From Geosiphon pyriformis (Eukaryota; Glomeromycota; Glomeromycetes; Archaeosporales; Geosiphonaceae), in NCBI GenBank assembly GCA_016748015.1, contig JAAOMT010000777.1, positions 128,347 to 192,346 on the forward strand: 64,000 nt of DNA, read 5' to 3'. This document shows positions 12,812-24,958 of the stretch, piece by piece. The notes beneath the pieces were generated by a model that searched no databases, was not told the DNA's origin, and worked only from the letters and a program-made list of their open reading frames with translations. Numbering within the stretch: position 1 is the stretch's first letter; each line of letters opens with the position of its first letter. Both the position numbers and the translations under genes were made by a program.

Positions 12812-13790
12812 ATATTAAGTTTTATCAAAATCTTCTAAAATTCTTTCTTGTAATAATTTTATAACTTTTTTTTCTAAGATTATCTTATCTATTTTTCTGT
12901 GAAGTTTTTTAAACTGGCTGTTGGTTATTCTTTCTTATTGATTAATAGATAAGCTACCAATTTTTGGTTGTAAAAGTATTTCTAAATAGTCTTGAAAGGT
13001 AGTGTATATTTGGTAAATAGTTTTGATATATATACTTAAATTAAATTTTTTTCTAATAAAGTTTTTTATGTCTTGTATAATCTTTCAATCAAAAACTCTT
13101 TTGGTTTAATTTATATATAAATTTTGGATCATTAATTTTTGTTTTAGATGCCAATAGCAATATAAGACTGGAAATTGTTCTATCCATTGATTCTAATTTT
13201 CTGTTATTATCTCTCCTGATTGGACAATAACAGTTGGTTTTTTAAGAGTGCTTTTTACTTTCTTAACAATTTTATTAATATTATTGCTAATTTTTTTATG
13301 TTTGCTGATATGATGTAGTTTTTTTCCTTTCTCTTTTAGTGTTTTTATAGCAGATGATTTGATGATTAATTATTATTTTTATGTTTATTTGTTGTTGGTT
13401 TATGGCCTAAAAGACTTTTTTGGTTTAATCCATATATAAATTTTGGATCATTAATTTTTGTCCCAGATGCCAATAGCAATATAAGACTGAAAATTGTTCT
13501 ATCCATTGATTCCAATTTTCTGTTGTTATCTCTTCTGATTAGATAATAACAGTTGGTTTTTCAAAAATGCTTTTTACTTTCTTAACAATTTTGTCAATAT
13601 TATTGCTAATTTATTTATGTGTTTGCTAATATGATGTAGTCTTTTTCCTTTCTTTTTTAATGTTTTTATAGCAGATGGTTTGATGATTGATCATCATTTC
13701 TATGTTTGTTTGTTGTTGGTTTATGGTCTGAAATAATTGTTGTGCTAGTTGGTAAATGTGGTCTGAAATTTCTATTTTACTGTTGTTATT
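12812..13790 (-). pseudogene. B' ORF2 (env-position ORF) with internal duplication
   Basis: Minus-strand translation gives QLAQQLFQTINQQQTNIEMM and then a basic region ending in ENWNQWIEQFSVLYCYWHLGQ. It matches ORF2 of B (34587-35247), which has SLAQQFFQLIQHQKIEITI and ETWNWWIQQF. Here about 320 bp of the middle is present twice in tandem. The C-terminal end (a FDxKIIQDIKNFIRKKFNLS segment) follows. Several stops interrupt it. Function unknown. Confidence 0.65.
13091..13730 (-). repeat. Tandem duplication of about 320 bp within ORF2
   Basis: Two adjacent units, about 13091-13409 and 13410-13730, share nearly all their sequence. For example TTGGTTTAAT occurs at 13101 and 13420, and ATTTTGGATC at 13121 and 13440. 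The offset is 319-321 bases, so the duplication was at or close to a multiple of three (107 codons). The B and A elements have a single unit. Confidence 0.85.
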
Positions 13791-13839
13791 GTTGTATGCT
13801 TTGGTTTTTTATATATTGTTTTGGTAAATCAGATCAACA

Positions 13840-15175
13840 TGTTTTGTTTCAATATGTATGATTGGTTCCAAATCTTGTAGAATTTCATCTGGTCTTACTA
13901 ATATTTTTTGTACTCTCAGTTGTAAAATATTATTGATAGATGATAATATGTAGTAATAGAATTTTAGTCAATTACTATGTACTGCTTTGGCTAAAATTTT
14001 GTTGTCTTATTTTAGCATGTATGCTTCATTTTTCAAAATTTTTTCAATATAAAATGATCCATTTTATTTGGAGTCAAACTTTCTACTTCATTGTTTTTCT
14101 GCTTTGGTATGATATAGAAGTACTTTGTCTTCAATCTTGAATTCAACTGGTTTATCTGGTAATTGGTTATCATATTATTTTTTTTGTTTTTCTTGTGACT
14201 TTTAAATGTTATTAGATGTTTTTTGCCATTTGTTTTCTAACATTTTCATTAAGTCATATGTTTTTCTTAACAACATTTCTTGGAAATTGTCTTCTGTTAT
14301 TGGTTTAGTTAGATATGTATTGACTTCTATTTCAACTGGTAGTATTGCTGTTCTACTATATACTAATTCACATAGTGTTGCTTATGTAGTGTTTTGCTTC
14401 ATTGTCCAATAAGCAAATAATACTGATGATATAAACAAGTCCCATTTATTTTAGTTTTTTTGATTAATTTTAACAATTGCTTTACACAGTGTTCTATTAA
14501 ATCTTTCAATTAAGTTATTGGTTTATGGATAATATAGTGATGATAGTAATCATTTTATTCCAAATTTTTGACTTAATTTTGCCAATGTTTTGTTCACAAA
14601 GTGAGTTCTTTGGTCTGATAATAATTTCTTTGGACATCTGTGTTGATAGATTAAATCTTAATAAATGAATTTGGCAACAAATTTTGCATCTGTCTTTTGA
14701 ATTGTTTTTGCTTCTGGTCATTTAGTGAAATAATCTATGGCTACTATAATATATCTGTTGTCTCTGCTGATGATTGTTAATGGTCTAACTAAGTCAATTC
14801 CAATTCAATCAAATGGTTGTCCTACTTTGATTGGTCTTAATAGTTTGCTGGATCTTGTTCTTTTTCTTTTTTGATAAGCATCATAGTTTTGAACATATTA
14901 AATGATGTCTGGATACATTGATGACCAATAGTATTTTTTTCTGGTTCTTTCTATTGTTGTTTCTTTATGAAAATGTCCTGCCATTGAGTCTGAATGCATG
15001 TTGAATAGTATTGTTTTTTTTCTGGTTCTGTAATTACTTTGGTTGGTTGATTTGAATTCTTTCTGTTTCTCCAATATAGTATATTTTGGTAGATAATAAA
15101 ATATATTGATTGTTGTTTTATGTTGTTTTGTTCTTTTTGAGATAATTTCTCCTTGAACAATTGGGTATTTATATA
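13840..15175 (-). pseudogene. B' integrase
   Basis: The open stretch 14951-15160 matches the N-terminal part of B integrase (FKEKLSQKEQNNIKQQS...TKVITEPEKK), leading to the HHCC zinc region. Downstream on the minus strand the core is readable in shifting frames to about 14470, and the C-terminal basic and DNA-binding region runs to about 13840. Many stops. When intact it would insert the cDNA copy; this copy cannot. Confidence 0.7.
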
Positions 15176-15229
15176 ATATTAGAGTTGTTGGTATTTTTGT
15201 GTGTTCATCTTTTTTGTTATATTTTTGGG

Positions 15230-15723
15230 TTAAAATGTTTTTAGATTTGTTTTATTTGTGACAAACCATCAGCATTTCTATTTTTTTTTCTCTTTTTATA
15301 ATACACTGTATAATTGAATGGTGATAGTTTTATTTTCTATCTTGCATAGTGATTATTTCCGAATTCTTGTTTTTGGATTGAAGTTAATTCTTTGTAATTA
15401 GTATATATAGCAAACTTCTGGCTTAAGTATTCTTTTTATTTGATGACTGTTCTATAAATAGCTAAGTGTTTTAGTGTTAATATTCCATAATTTTTTTTAG
15501 CTGGGCTTAAATTTTGGCTAGTATATACTATTGGATGTTTTCTTCTATCTGGTTTTCTCTGAGATAGTATAGCTTCTAATGCTTGACTTAATACATCAGT
15601 AGTAATAATGAATGGCTTGCTATGATCTGAATAGATAAGTATTGAGACTTGAATAAGCTTTTTTTGTAATATATTAAAAGCTTTTTGCTGGGTTTTAGTC
15701 CATTCATATTTAATATTTTTGGT
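15230..15723 (-). pseudogene. B' RNase H
   Basis: Lies between RT and integrase and aligns with 32709-33110 of B. Segments equivalent to TTDASGQAL and YTDHKG are recognisable in broken form (for example ITTDVLSQAL near 15590), with several stops. Confidence 0.6.
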
Positions 15724-16007
15724 TTAAAACTGGTAAAGTAATTGAGCCAGTTTGAAAAAGTCTTTAATAAAGCAGTAATAATAATCTGCGAATTCCAAAA
15801 ATGCTTGTAGTTTAGTTAAGTTGGTTAGTACTGAAAATTTTTTTACTATCTCAATTTTATCTGAATTTGTTTTAATGCTGTCTTTGCTCATAATATGTCT
15901 CAAGAATTTTAGTTCTATTTTGCCAAAAAAATACTTGTTTGTATTTAATTTTAATTTTGCACATCTAAGTCTTTTAAACACTTGCTAGAAATAATAAAAA
16001 TGATCAT
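15724..16007 (-). pseudogene. B' reverse transcriptase C-terminal part
   Basis: The frame reads FKRLRCAKLKLNTNKYFFGKIELKFLRHIMSKD..., the segment of Ty3/gypsy RT that follows the YLDD box (KCxFG...LKFLGH). It ends at 16007, where the A2 LTR begins; the catalytic half is absent from the window. Confidence 0.8.
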
Positions 16008-17067
16008 TGTTATGAGTAAACTTAGTGGGATAAACAGATGGTAACATTTGATGCTCTTAATTATTGATAAGGTGTATTTTGCATAATTCTGCTGACTTAG
16101 TTTGGATTATCAGTCTCTAAAGATCTTATCTACTGGTTGTGAATTTACCTGTTGAGTTCTTTGGTTATAAGACACAGAGTTTTGGTTTTTATTGATTGCA
16201 ACTTCTTATAAAGATGAGTTTTTTTTTCTGAGCTAATAAGTGCAATTATAGGGTCTGGAGTTGTCTTTTTACTTTTTTGGTAAGCTATCAAGATAACATT
16301 AATATCTAAAAACCTAAAAAAAGCTTCTCTCTTTTATCAGGTTATTATGAAGTCTATTTCCAAACAGTTGATTTTACTATGTTGCCACTCTACAAAAGAA
16401 TAAAAATAAAAAATAAAAAAAAATAAAAAAAAATAAAAATAAAAGAAAAATAAAAGAAAGAAAAAAAGAAAAGAATTAGTATTGTCAATTACTATGATCA
16501 AGAGCAATTGGTCCAAATTATTAATAGTTCAAGGTGGTTATGCTAAGAACATTTGTTCTGGAATGAGGTACAAAACAATAGTTAATTCATGTAAATTTTA
16601 CAAAGTTTGAGAACATAAATTTGTGATTCTAATTTTTTAATAATTGATTTATTTCAGAACATAAATATGGAATATAATAAATAATAGAAGAGGTAAAGAT
16701 ATTTGATTCTTGTCTAGCGGTTTGTATTTATTAGTTTGTCTATTTTTACTTTCTTCAACTACTCACTTTTATATATTCTTTTTGGTTTTATAGAATTGCT
16801 TCTAATTGTTTTGTTATTGCTAACTATTGTTGTGTTATTTCTGTTATTGCTTTATTCTTCTATATTATTACTAGTTATCCTATATTATAACATGTTATTT
16901 GGTGTTATTACATATTATTCTGTATTATTTTATGTTATAATATATTATTCTGCACTATCTTAAGTTATAACATGTTATCTAATATTATTGCTGCTATTTT
17001 GTGTTATGTCACATTCTGGTCACATTTTTTTATAACTTTAGATTGGTTTTTTTTTAATCAGATAATA
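16008..17067 (-). repeat. A2 3' LTR (1060 bp)
   Basis: Plus-strand ends are TGTTATGAG at 16008 and GATAATA at 17061-17067, decayed forms of TGTTAC...GTAACA. It carries an A/T-rich U5 (poly-A/AAAAT runs at 16400-16470), a conserved hairpin at 16486-16510, a TATA box (minus-strand TATAAAAG at 16766-16773) and a U3 array of GTTAT/ATAAC units (about 16870-17000). The sense stem of the hairpin is CAATTGC/GTAATTG with one G-U wobble. A plus-strand hydrophobic ORF over the U3 is a by-product of the array. Confidence 0.85.
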
Positions 17068-17081
17068 TTATCCCTCTTTTT

Positions 17082-17818
17082 TTAAAATTGAGTTTCTGTG
17101 AAATCATATGTATCTGTTTCTATGTTTTTGTTTATGTAATATTCAATGGTTGTATTGAGTATTGTTTTTCATAGGTCTTTGAACTGTTGATTGGTAATTT
17201 GTTTTATGTTGTTAACTATTATTATCTTTATAGATTCATACAACAAAACATTTGGACAATGTTGAAAAGTAACATATAGTCAGTATGCTGTTTTGTAATA
17301 TAAGGTCAGATTGCTTTTTTCTACAAATTTTTTTACTTGTTGCATTGCTTTTTTGTTGAAAGTTTTTTGGCTGAAGTCTCTATATGGCATTTTTAAGTCT
17401 AATTGTTCACCTATTTTGTAGAACTAATAAGCTGAAGGAAGTCTTTTTTTCCATTCTTTTGTGTTGTCTGGTGTCCATTCTCCTGTTTTGGGAAGATTGA
17501 TCTTACAAGCTAAAGCTTCTTTGATTTTTTCCAGCTCAGAAATCAAGTATTTTCTTTTATAAACTTTTTTTGTTCCTCTACTCTTTTTTTAAGTTTCATC
17601 CAAGACAATTTAATTCTTTTTTGTAAAATTTTTTTTTCAGACAGGGTGTAGAAATGAGAATGGTTAGTTCTAATTGAATTTGTACCTATTCCTTTTTTGC
17701 TCCTATTTTTATAGCGTATTTTTTTTCTATTGATTGTTATTTCTATTTGAGCAGAAAATTGTTAAATTGCATCAAATAGTTGTTTCGAGAGTTGTAGAAT
17801 TTGATCTGACATGTCTAT
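17082..17818 (-). pseudogene. A2 ORF2 (env-position ORF)
   Basis: The minus strand begins at an ATA-GAC-ATG-TCA run where A+ has ATG-GAC: DMSDQILQLSKQLFDAI, matching A+ DLSDQILKLSKQLFETI. It ends CAA-TTT-TAA just before the polypurine tract, as in A+. Multiple stops. The N-terminal amphipathic helix and the C-terminal NKKAIQQ-like block (here KKQCNKXKN) are still visible. Function unknown. Confidence 0.65.
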
Positions 17819-17898
17819 GTTAAAAGTTCTATTATTTTTTGTTGTTTTTCAGATGCTATATATATTTGAATTTTCTAATTTAATTTGTTGCACATTGT

Positions 17899-19090
17899 CT
17901 ATGTTTTGATGAGAATGATTGGTTTCAGATCTTGTGGTATATCTTCTGGTTTGATTAATAAAATTTGTGTTCCTAACTGAGATACTGATAATAATGATTT
18001 CTGTTTTGCATAATAAATTTTTAACCAATTTCCATATGCTACTTTCTTTAAAATCTTGTTTTCCAATCATAATTTGTAAGCTTCATTTCCTAAAGCTTTG
18101 TGTATATGGAATAAACCATTCCACTTTGAGTCAAACTTTCCACTCTACTGTTTTTTAGCTTTTGTACAATGTAACAGTACTTAGTCTCCAATCTTGAATT
18201 CCATTGGTTGTTCTAATAGGTAATTATCATGTTTTTTTTTTGTTGTTCTTGAGCATGACTAATATTGTCAGCTGCTGTTCTTCAATTGTCTTTCAATGTT
18301 TCCATTAGCTGGTACATTCTTTGGTGTAAGATAGCTTCAAAATTTTTTTTATTGATTGTTTCTATTAGATATGACAGTATTACTTGTTCAATCAGTAATG
18401 TAGTTTTTTTTCATAGACTAGTTTGAATGGTGTAAACTGAGTTGTATTTTGTTTTAATGTTTAGTATACAAAGAGTACAGAAGATATAAATAAGTCTTAT
18501 TCTTGTTTGTTTTTATGACTTATTTTTGCTAGTGCTTTACACAGTGTTTAGTTATATTGTTCTACCAGTTCATTCATTTGTGGATAGTATAGTAATAATA
18601 AGGGTCATTTTATTACAAACTGTTGGCTTAGTTCAGTTAGCATATTATTAACAAAATATGTTCCCTAATTAGATAATAATTCTTTTGGGCATCTATATCA
18701 GCAAATTAGATCTTAATGCATAAATTTGGCTACTGTTTTGGTATTGGCCACTTGGATTGCTCTGGCTTCTGGCCATTTTGTAAAATAGTCTATGGTTACA
18801 GCAATATAGTGATTTCTTTGGAATGTAATTGAGAGAAGTTCAACTAAATTGATCCCAATTCTATCAAATGAATTTCCAACTAAGATGAATCGAAGTGGTT
18901 CTGTTGATCTTGTTTCTTTTCTTTGCTAACATAAGTCACAATTGAGCACATATTCAAAAATGTTTTTGTACATTGTTGGCCAATAGTATAAATTTAGTGT
19001 TCTTTTAAGAGTAGTATCTTTGTTAAAGTGTTCTATAGTTGGATTAAAATGCATATTATGTAATATAATTTCTTTTTTATTGTTCTTTAT
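17899..19090 (-). pseudogene. A2 integrase
   Basis: The C-terminus reads QDLKPIILIKT-stop. The core has ELLSN before GTYFVN, so the second catalytic Asp is Asn. The Glu region reads ELVEQYN. The N-terminal CXXC (HNCDLC-like) lies near 18930. Several stops. It corresponds to 43847-45022 of A+. Confidence 0.7.
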
Positions 19091-19687
19091 AACTCATTGT
19101 GGAGTGAGACAGTTTCAGCATTCTTGTTGATATAGTTGGTTGTTTTGAATAAAATAATTTTGGGCTTGTTTTCATATGGTACTTTGTTCTTGTTAAGATA
19201 ATATCTCCTTGAAACATAGTGTTAATAGGTACTGATGTACTTGTTGATAAATAAGTATGTCCATGAGTCTGAGATTAGGTTTGTGGCATTCTTGACAAAC
19301 TGTTGACATTGGTGTTCTTGGATTTTTCCTTGTAATAGACTTTGAGTGAGATTTGTTACAGATAAGTACTCTATTTTGCATATTTTTCCTCTAGTTGTGA
19401 ATTGTTAAGTAACCAAACAAGTCTTTTATAATCAGTATATAGATTAAAAAGCAAGCTAAAATAATGTCTTCACATCTGTATGGTCCAATAAATGGCAAGA
19501 CATTCCAAATCTGTTGTGCTGTAATTTTTTTCTGCTGGGCTAGTGCTGTGACTGGTATAGACAATTGAATGTTCTCTATTATTCAGTCTTATTTATAAAA
19601 AGACAGCTCCTAGAGCATTTTTTGAGGCATCTGTAGTGACAATAAACCATTTAGTGAAATCTGAGTAAATTAGGATTGGGAATGTAA
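19091..19687 (-). pseudogene. A2 RNase H
   Basis: The region near 19640 carries the TTDASKNALGA strand in readable form, and near 19440 a YTDYKRLVWLLNN-like segment. The frame is broken between these. Aligns with A1 48960-49463. Confidence 0.65.
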
Positions 19688-20640
19688 TCAATTGCTGTTT
19701 GAGATAGTTGAAAACTCTTTAACAAACTGGCAGTAGTATTCTGCTAATTCTAAAAATCTTTGTAACTCTTGAAAATTGATTGGGACTAGAAAATTTTTAA
19801 CTTTTTGGACCTTGTCTGAGTCGGATTTGACTTTGTTTTTACCAATCATGTGTCCTAAAAATTTCAATTCAGTTTTCCCAAAAAAACATTTCTCAAAATT
19901 GAGTTTTAATTTGGCATTTTGAAAGTATTCGAAAACTTGTTGAAGGTGCAGTAGATGATTGTCAAATGTTTTGAAGAATATGTTTGTGTTGTCTAAGTAA
20001 ACTACAACTAATTTCCAAAGAATTTCTTTGTACATAATATTCATAAAGCATTGAAATGTGGCAGGAGTGTTGCAGAGTCCAAAGAGCCTTACATTGAACT
20101 CAAAGTTTCTGTCTCAAATGGTAAATGCTGTTTTTTTTTTATCTTTGAGATCTATTTTGATCTGCCAATATCCACTGGCTAAATCTAATGACAAGAACTA
20201 TTTCTTTTTTCTTAGATTGTCCAGGATTCCTTGGATGAGAAGAGTGAGATAATTATCTTCTTGGATGACATTATTTAATTTTTGGTAATCCATGCAAAAT
20301 TGTATTTTTCTGTTTTTCTTGGTCACCAGGACTACTGGAAAAGACCAAAAGCTTAATAATTCCTTAATTAAGCTATTATTGAGCATTTGTTGGACTTTTT
20401 GTTTGATAAGATTGTGGATATTTGGTAAGCTTATTGTTTAATAGGTTGAGTATCTCTTATATCAATCTGATGCTTCACAATGTTAATGCATCCAAACTTA
20501 TATTCACTGGTAAAGACATTGGCATATTGATTTAAGAGAATCTTAAGTTGAATTTGCTGGAAAGTACTTAGGTTTCTCAAGTGTAGTTTGTCAATTTCTT
20601 CTAATATGAACAGGTAACTTTTTTTTGGCAAGTTTTATAC
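19688..20640 (-). pseudogene. A2 reverse transcriptase
   Basis: Three open pieces in order: 20431-20631 (pre-palm: NLSTFQQIQLKILLNQYANV, TSEYKFG, KHQIDI), 20198-20386 (fingers: LVTKKNRKIQFCMDYQKL) and 19688-20044 (palm: VVVYLDNTNIF, KCFFGKTELKFLGH, FLELAEYYCQF). Motif A reads SLDLASGYWQ near 20175 and is intact. The catalytic box is YLDN in place of YLDD, from GACGAC to GACAAC. Stops lie between the pieces. Confidence 0.8.
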
Positions 20641-20989
20641 TTGTAAGATAATATTGCAAAATAAAAATAGCTGTGTGAAATCTAAAATGGGCTGGGGTTT
20701 TTTAGGATGTTAAATATCTGAAGAGATAGAACCAATGAGAATTTTTTTGAGAATTTTAATAATATTTTCTGTGCGGTTGTGGATGGAAATTTTGAAGTGT
20801 TTATGGGCTTTGACCAGTAGATATAGGTAAGCAATATTGACTAGAAAACAGATTTCAGGATTAGCTTCAAATAACAGAACTTGATCTTGGATTTTTTGAT
20901 TCATCTTGAGAATGTATTGTTAATAAGAAGGGATGGAAATCACTGTATTAGTGTAAATAAGTTCTACTTGGTCACTATCTTTCTTTGTA
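20641..20989 (-). pseudogene. A2 dUTPase-RT linker
   Basis: The piece 20710-20904 reads NQKIQDQVLLFEANPEICFLVNIAYLYLLVKAHKHFKISIHNRTEN..., a beta-rich segment also present in A1, A+ and (more diverged) in B. It sits between dUTPase and RT. No catalytic motif seen; unrecognised domain. Confidence 0.6.
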
Positions 20990-21400
20990 AAATTAATTAG
21001 TACATTTTCTCTTCTACTTGATTCAAACCTGTTAATTTCTTAGGCAGTAAAGCCTAATTCTTTTCAAATTGTTACTAGAGTTAATTAAAGTATTTTGACT
21101 AAGAGTAGAAAAATAGCTTGGGCAATCTTTTCTTGTGATTTTATTTTATAAGATTTGCCCAAATTGTTTTGTAGCATTATGATAATGTTTTTTGTATAAC
21201 CAGCATTAATGATTTCTTCCTTTATGTTAATTTTTTTCTTGGCTAAACTGGATTGAGAGACAACTTGTACCATTGTACTAACAAGAATTTTTAATGCTAT
21301 TTTAAAATCTATTATTACAAAGGAATGTAAGACTATAACTATGGTTGATTGTCCAGAGTATTATAGATCAAAACTAACATTAGTGTTATGCACTTTTTTG
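20990..21400 (-). pseudogene. A2 dUTPase domain
   Basis: The end of 21361-21600 gives motif 1 as NVSFDL (canonical DAGFDL in A1). The piece 21085-21273 gives motif 2 QSSLAKK (Arg to Gln), motif 3 EEIINAGYTKNI (Asp to Asn) and motif 4 QEKIAQAIF. Motif 5, near 21030, is a broken NRFESSR. The catalytic Asp is lost, so this copy is inactive. Confidence 0.75.
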
Positions 21401-22240
21401 GGGCAGATTTTTTTTTTATTGTTACTGTACCATTTTAATTCTAATTTTTTGAATAGATCAGGATACGTAAAATACTGTTCTGTTTTAGTATTCTTAGTTG
21501 GATCTTGAAATAACATGTCCTTGGTAATTAATTCTTCTTTTATCTTAGGTTCTAGTAGTTCAGTAATCAGGTATAGTTTTCTTGGAGGTGAGTTAAACAT
21601 GATATTGCATTTGTTGTAGTATTAAAAATGACAAGGGATCAAACAATAATTGCACAGTTTTGTGTTTAGGTCAGTTAACTTTTGTTTTTGCTCTTCCCTA
21701 GTTAGTGTTAAGTTCTGGTAGTGCTTGTGAAAGTATTCTGGATCATCTTTAATGTTGCCAAAGACGTCAAAAGTCATAATATATTTAGGTTCTGGAAAAT
21801 ATAAGAGGTTGTTTTTGATTTCTCATAATTCTTTGGTTGTAGCGCCTTCTGCTTTTACATTTGTTATTCTCTAAATCTCATGTTTGTCATGGGGATATCT
21901 GTTCAATTGTCATAATGCTTGTTTCCAGGCATTATTGATTGGAGTTTTTTTTTGTACTCAATCATTGATCAATATGGTATATTGACATGCTTTATTATAT
22001 GTTCTTTCTCTGTTGGAAACATTGCTCCATAGTTTTTCATCTGGCAGAATCTCACTACAGACAAAGCATAATGTATTATTACATTTGCTTTGTTGTTTTG
22101 GTCTGCCAAATCTTTCCAACACACAAAATCTGCAGTAATGTTTAGTGACAGTTGGCTATTTCTTATTGTCTCTGATACATGTGTCCATAGAAGATAACTT
22201 TTTCTTATAGTCAACACAAATTAATTTCGGGGTTTGATAC
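21401..22240 (-). pseudogene. A2 Cys-rich module
   Basis: On the minus strand CVDYKKKLSSMDTCIR-like sequence near 22220-22170 is followed by HYCRFCVLERFGRP, a second CXXC that lies in another frame. The piece 21361-21600 begins after the last cysteines (FNSPPRKLYLITEL). Corresponds to the module described in B at 29834-30690. Confidence 0.55.
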
Positions 22241-22469
22241 TATTGACTTGAAGCAGAATAGTCTGCAGATGCCAATTGTAGTTCTTCTTCTGTTTTTCTC
22301 TTTCTCTTTTTTTTTCAAGTTGGTGGTAAGAATAACTCTGTTTGGAAATTGTTTGCTCATAAAACTTGAAAAGTTTCTATAATTGATAGTAGTATTGTTA
22401 ATTAGCAGTTCCTTCAAGCTTTGGACTTTAAAATGTCTGCACATAGTTGGAACTTGGGCATGTTTTTCA

Positions 22470-22900
22470 TTAAAAGTAATCTGTAATTCCTGTATGTTTC
22501 AGTCAAGAGTGGCATGAGCTTTGACCAACCAGTTGTTTTCAATGAGAGCTTAATATTGCATAGCTTCTATAACCAAGACTTTTGTAGGAATTTAGATTTC
22601 ATTGATTTTGAAAGAGAAGTTATCAATTTCTCCAATTGGGGTTTTGGTATTGCCATCTGCAGTAATAATTCAGGCAGTTGCAGCATGATCTATTTGATAA
22701 CCTAATTGATTCATAAGTTGTTTTGTTATTATACTGCCTGCTGATCTACTATTGAAAATTAATTTAATGTTTATGTTTTCAACTCTAGCATCAGTGTACA
22801 GGGCCGTAATTGGTTTGTCCTGATTTATGGTGGCTCCACTGAAAAGGCTATTTGTGTTCAGACTGTCAATATTAAAAAGGAAGATAGCAGCAAGGATGGT
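22470..22900 (-). pseudogene. A2 aspartic protease
   Basis: The minus strand near 22755 reads LIFNSRSAGSIITKQLM: the LILDSGSAGS flap and active-site strand with Asp to Asn and Gly to Arg. The downstream GxDWL-type strand is readable near 22530 as ENNWLVKAHATLD. Inactive. Confidence 0.7.
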
Positions 22901-22989
22901 ATCTTTAGTGATAGTGGCAGATAGAATAGTATTGTTGGTTTGATTTGCTTTGAAGAGTTAGAAGTTTTTTCTTCATTCTTTTTTTCTAA

Positions 22990-24897
22990 AGGTGTAAAGC
23001 TATAAAAATTTTGGTTTTTAGTAAGACCAAAATATAAGGCTTGATTAAAGTATTCAGTTTATGCTAATCAAGATAAAGCATTACTACAATTTAGGAATTG
23101 CAATAGTATATTGTTAGTCAGTATCTAATTGTTGCTGGTGTTCCTCCATCCTTGGTTGTAATCAATTGCATGATGTTTAGGTTGATTATTACCAGGGTTT
23201 TGGTATTGAGATACTGCTTGAACCATTGGCTGTGATGACTGATAGTAGTTCTAAGGCGGTTGCTGGGTATACTGAATTTGTTGTGAGTATTGAGGCAGTT
23301 GATATTGAGATGCAAGTTATTAGAATACCATGTTTTGAGGGTATCTTGGTTGCTATTATTGATTTCTTTAATTTTGGTCTATTATTTTTTTACAGCAGTC
23401 CCAAACAATATGTCTAAATTTCTGGCAATAGTAACAATTGTAGAGATCAGATCTCCAAGATTGTTGTTGTTGCTAACAATTCTGTTATTGTTGATATCTG
23501 TTGTTATTACTATTTCTTTGTTGTAGTGGCTGGTAGAGTTCTATGGTACTGGCTAAAAATTCCTCAATTTTCTGAGTTAATTTTTTACTTAATTGAGTTA
23601 TTTTTGTGTCAATATTAGATGTTTTATTAATAGTCAGGTTAATAGCTTGAGTATAATTAGTCTTTTGTTTTGCTGACTCAAAATCACAAGTGAGAGTAAT
23701 TGCCTCTTGTAGGTTTATTGGATGGTAGGATCTTATAGATTGGAGGAGATTGTTCTTTAATTCTTTGACAAATTGATTAAAAATTTGTGTTACAGTGTAG
23801 TAATCCCTTTTAATGGCCTAAATTTAACAAAGAATTTGGTTAAATCATTCAAGATAAGTGGTCACTGCTTCATAATGTTTTTGTTTTATAATACTAAACT
23901 GATTTTGTAATCTGATGAAAGTATTGGAGTCACAAAAGTATTACAAAAAGAATGGCAATGCTTGAATGACCCTATCATTATTCTAATTGTTAATGATAAT
24001 GGCTTTCTTGGCTTCCATAATCCATGTATATGTATTGTCTTCTTCACTGGAGAATTTTTCTAATTTGGTAATATCTTGGTAAGCCATAATCTGGTAGATA
24101 AGTGAAGTCTTACTGTTTAATGCTCAGGGATTTGGTGTTTGCATGCTAGAATGTTCTCCTGGTGCTAATTCTGATTGTTTCTCTTTGTTAATTTTCCTAA
24201 TAAGCTAGAGGATAGTTGTTTTTTCAGAGGGGGTAGTTGATGATTCAGTTAAGACTTAGGTTGGTGGTGGTTCTCATATTGATGTATTTTTGTTTGTTTT
24301 ATTAATTGTTAGGATGAGATTTCCAAACAAAGATCCATATTTTCTTAATGATTTGGTTTAACTGTATTGACTCTAAGGGTGTAAATTTCTAGGAGTTTGT
24401 GGTATTTCTGACTGAATTTTCAGATGTGGGTTGAATACAATTTTATTTTGGAGTGTCTGATAGTATGATAGAATTATTGGAAAAAAGAATCTTGGTTTCT
24501 TGTTGACCATAGACTTGGTTTGTTCTTATGTGGCTGCTGCACTATTGGGTTCAAACTCATATTTTTTAGAGTCAGATTCTCCTAGTTGTTGTACTTGAAG
24601 GAATTGTTTTGTTATATAATATTTAATATCTATATCAATTATGCACAAAGTTTCAGTGATTGCTCAGGTAGTTGTGGCTGTTAAGTACTCTAATAAGCTT
24701 TAATGGATTTGTTTTTCAAGTTTTTCTATGTTGGTTGCATGGCCTAATAAGCAGTCAATTTTTGTGTTGATATAATTACAAAAATTACTTTCTGCATAAG
24801 CAGTTTCTGCTAATATTTCTAGATTTTTTCAAAAGTATTGAAATAATGCTTTTCTGTATAGAAAGTGATCTTTTTCTACTGTTTCAATAGTTACCAC
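22990..24897 (-). pseudogene. A2 gag
   Basis: Reads from AAAGTGGTAACTATTG at 24897 (no ATG; the same GTG as in A+ and A1) through a helical N-terminal region, the Retrotrans_gag core near 24060-23640 (KLEKFSSEEDNTYTWIMEAKKAIIINN), and a CCHC knuckle near 23430 (CYYCQKFRHIVWDC, sense). Glutamine-rich sequence flanks the knuckle. Many stops. Confidence 0.7.
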
Positions 24898-24939
24898 TTT
24901 TGTGAATTTTCAGAGTCCTCTGTTTTTGTGAATTTATAA

Positions 24940-24956
24940 TCTCACAGGGAGCACCA
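24940..24956 (-). promoter_or_regulatory. A2 primer-binding site
   Basis: Minus strand TGGTGCTCCCTGTGAGA, two bases inside the LTR end; differs at two positions from the A+ site TGGTGCTCCCTGTAAGG. The complement has the form of a tRNA 3' end: T-stem CTTAC, acceptor AGGGAGC, discriminator A, CCA. Confidence 0.75.
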
Positions 24957-24958
24957 AA

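Larger units (their letters stand above)
11984..16007 (-). mobile_element. B': 3' half of a family-B LTR retrotransposon
   Basis: On the minus strand this contains the C-terminal part of RT, then RNase H, integrase, ORF2, a polypurine tract and a 3' LTR, all closely similar to the B element at 25963-36183. The 5' half is missing: at 16007/16008 the RT reading frame (the FDDHLYYL region) is cut by the LTR end of A2. No other piece of B' occurs in the window. All coding parts are full of stops. Confidence 0.85.
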
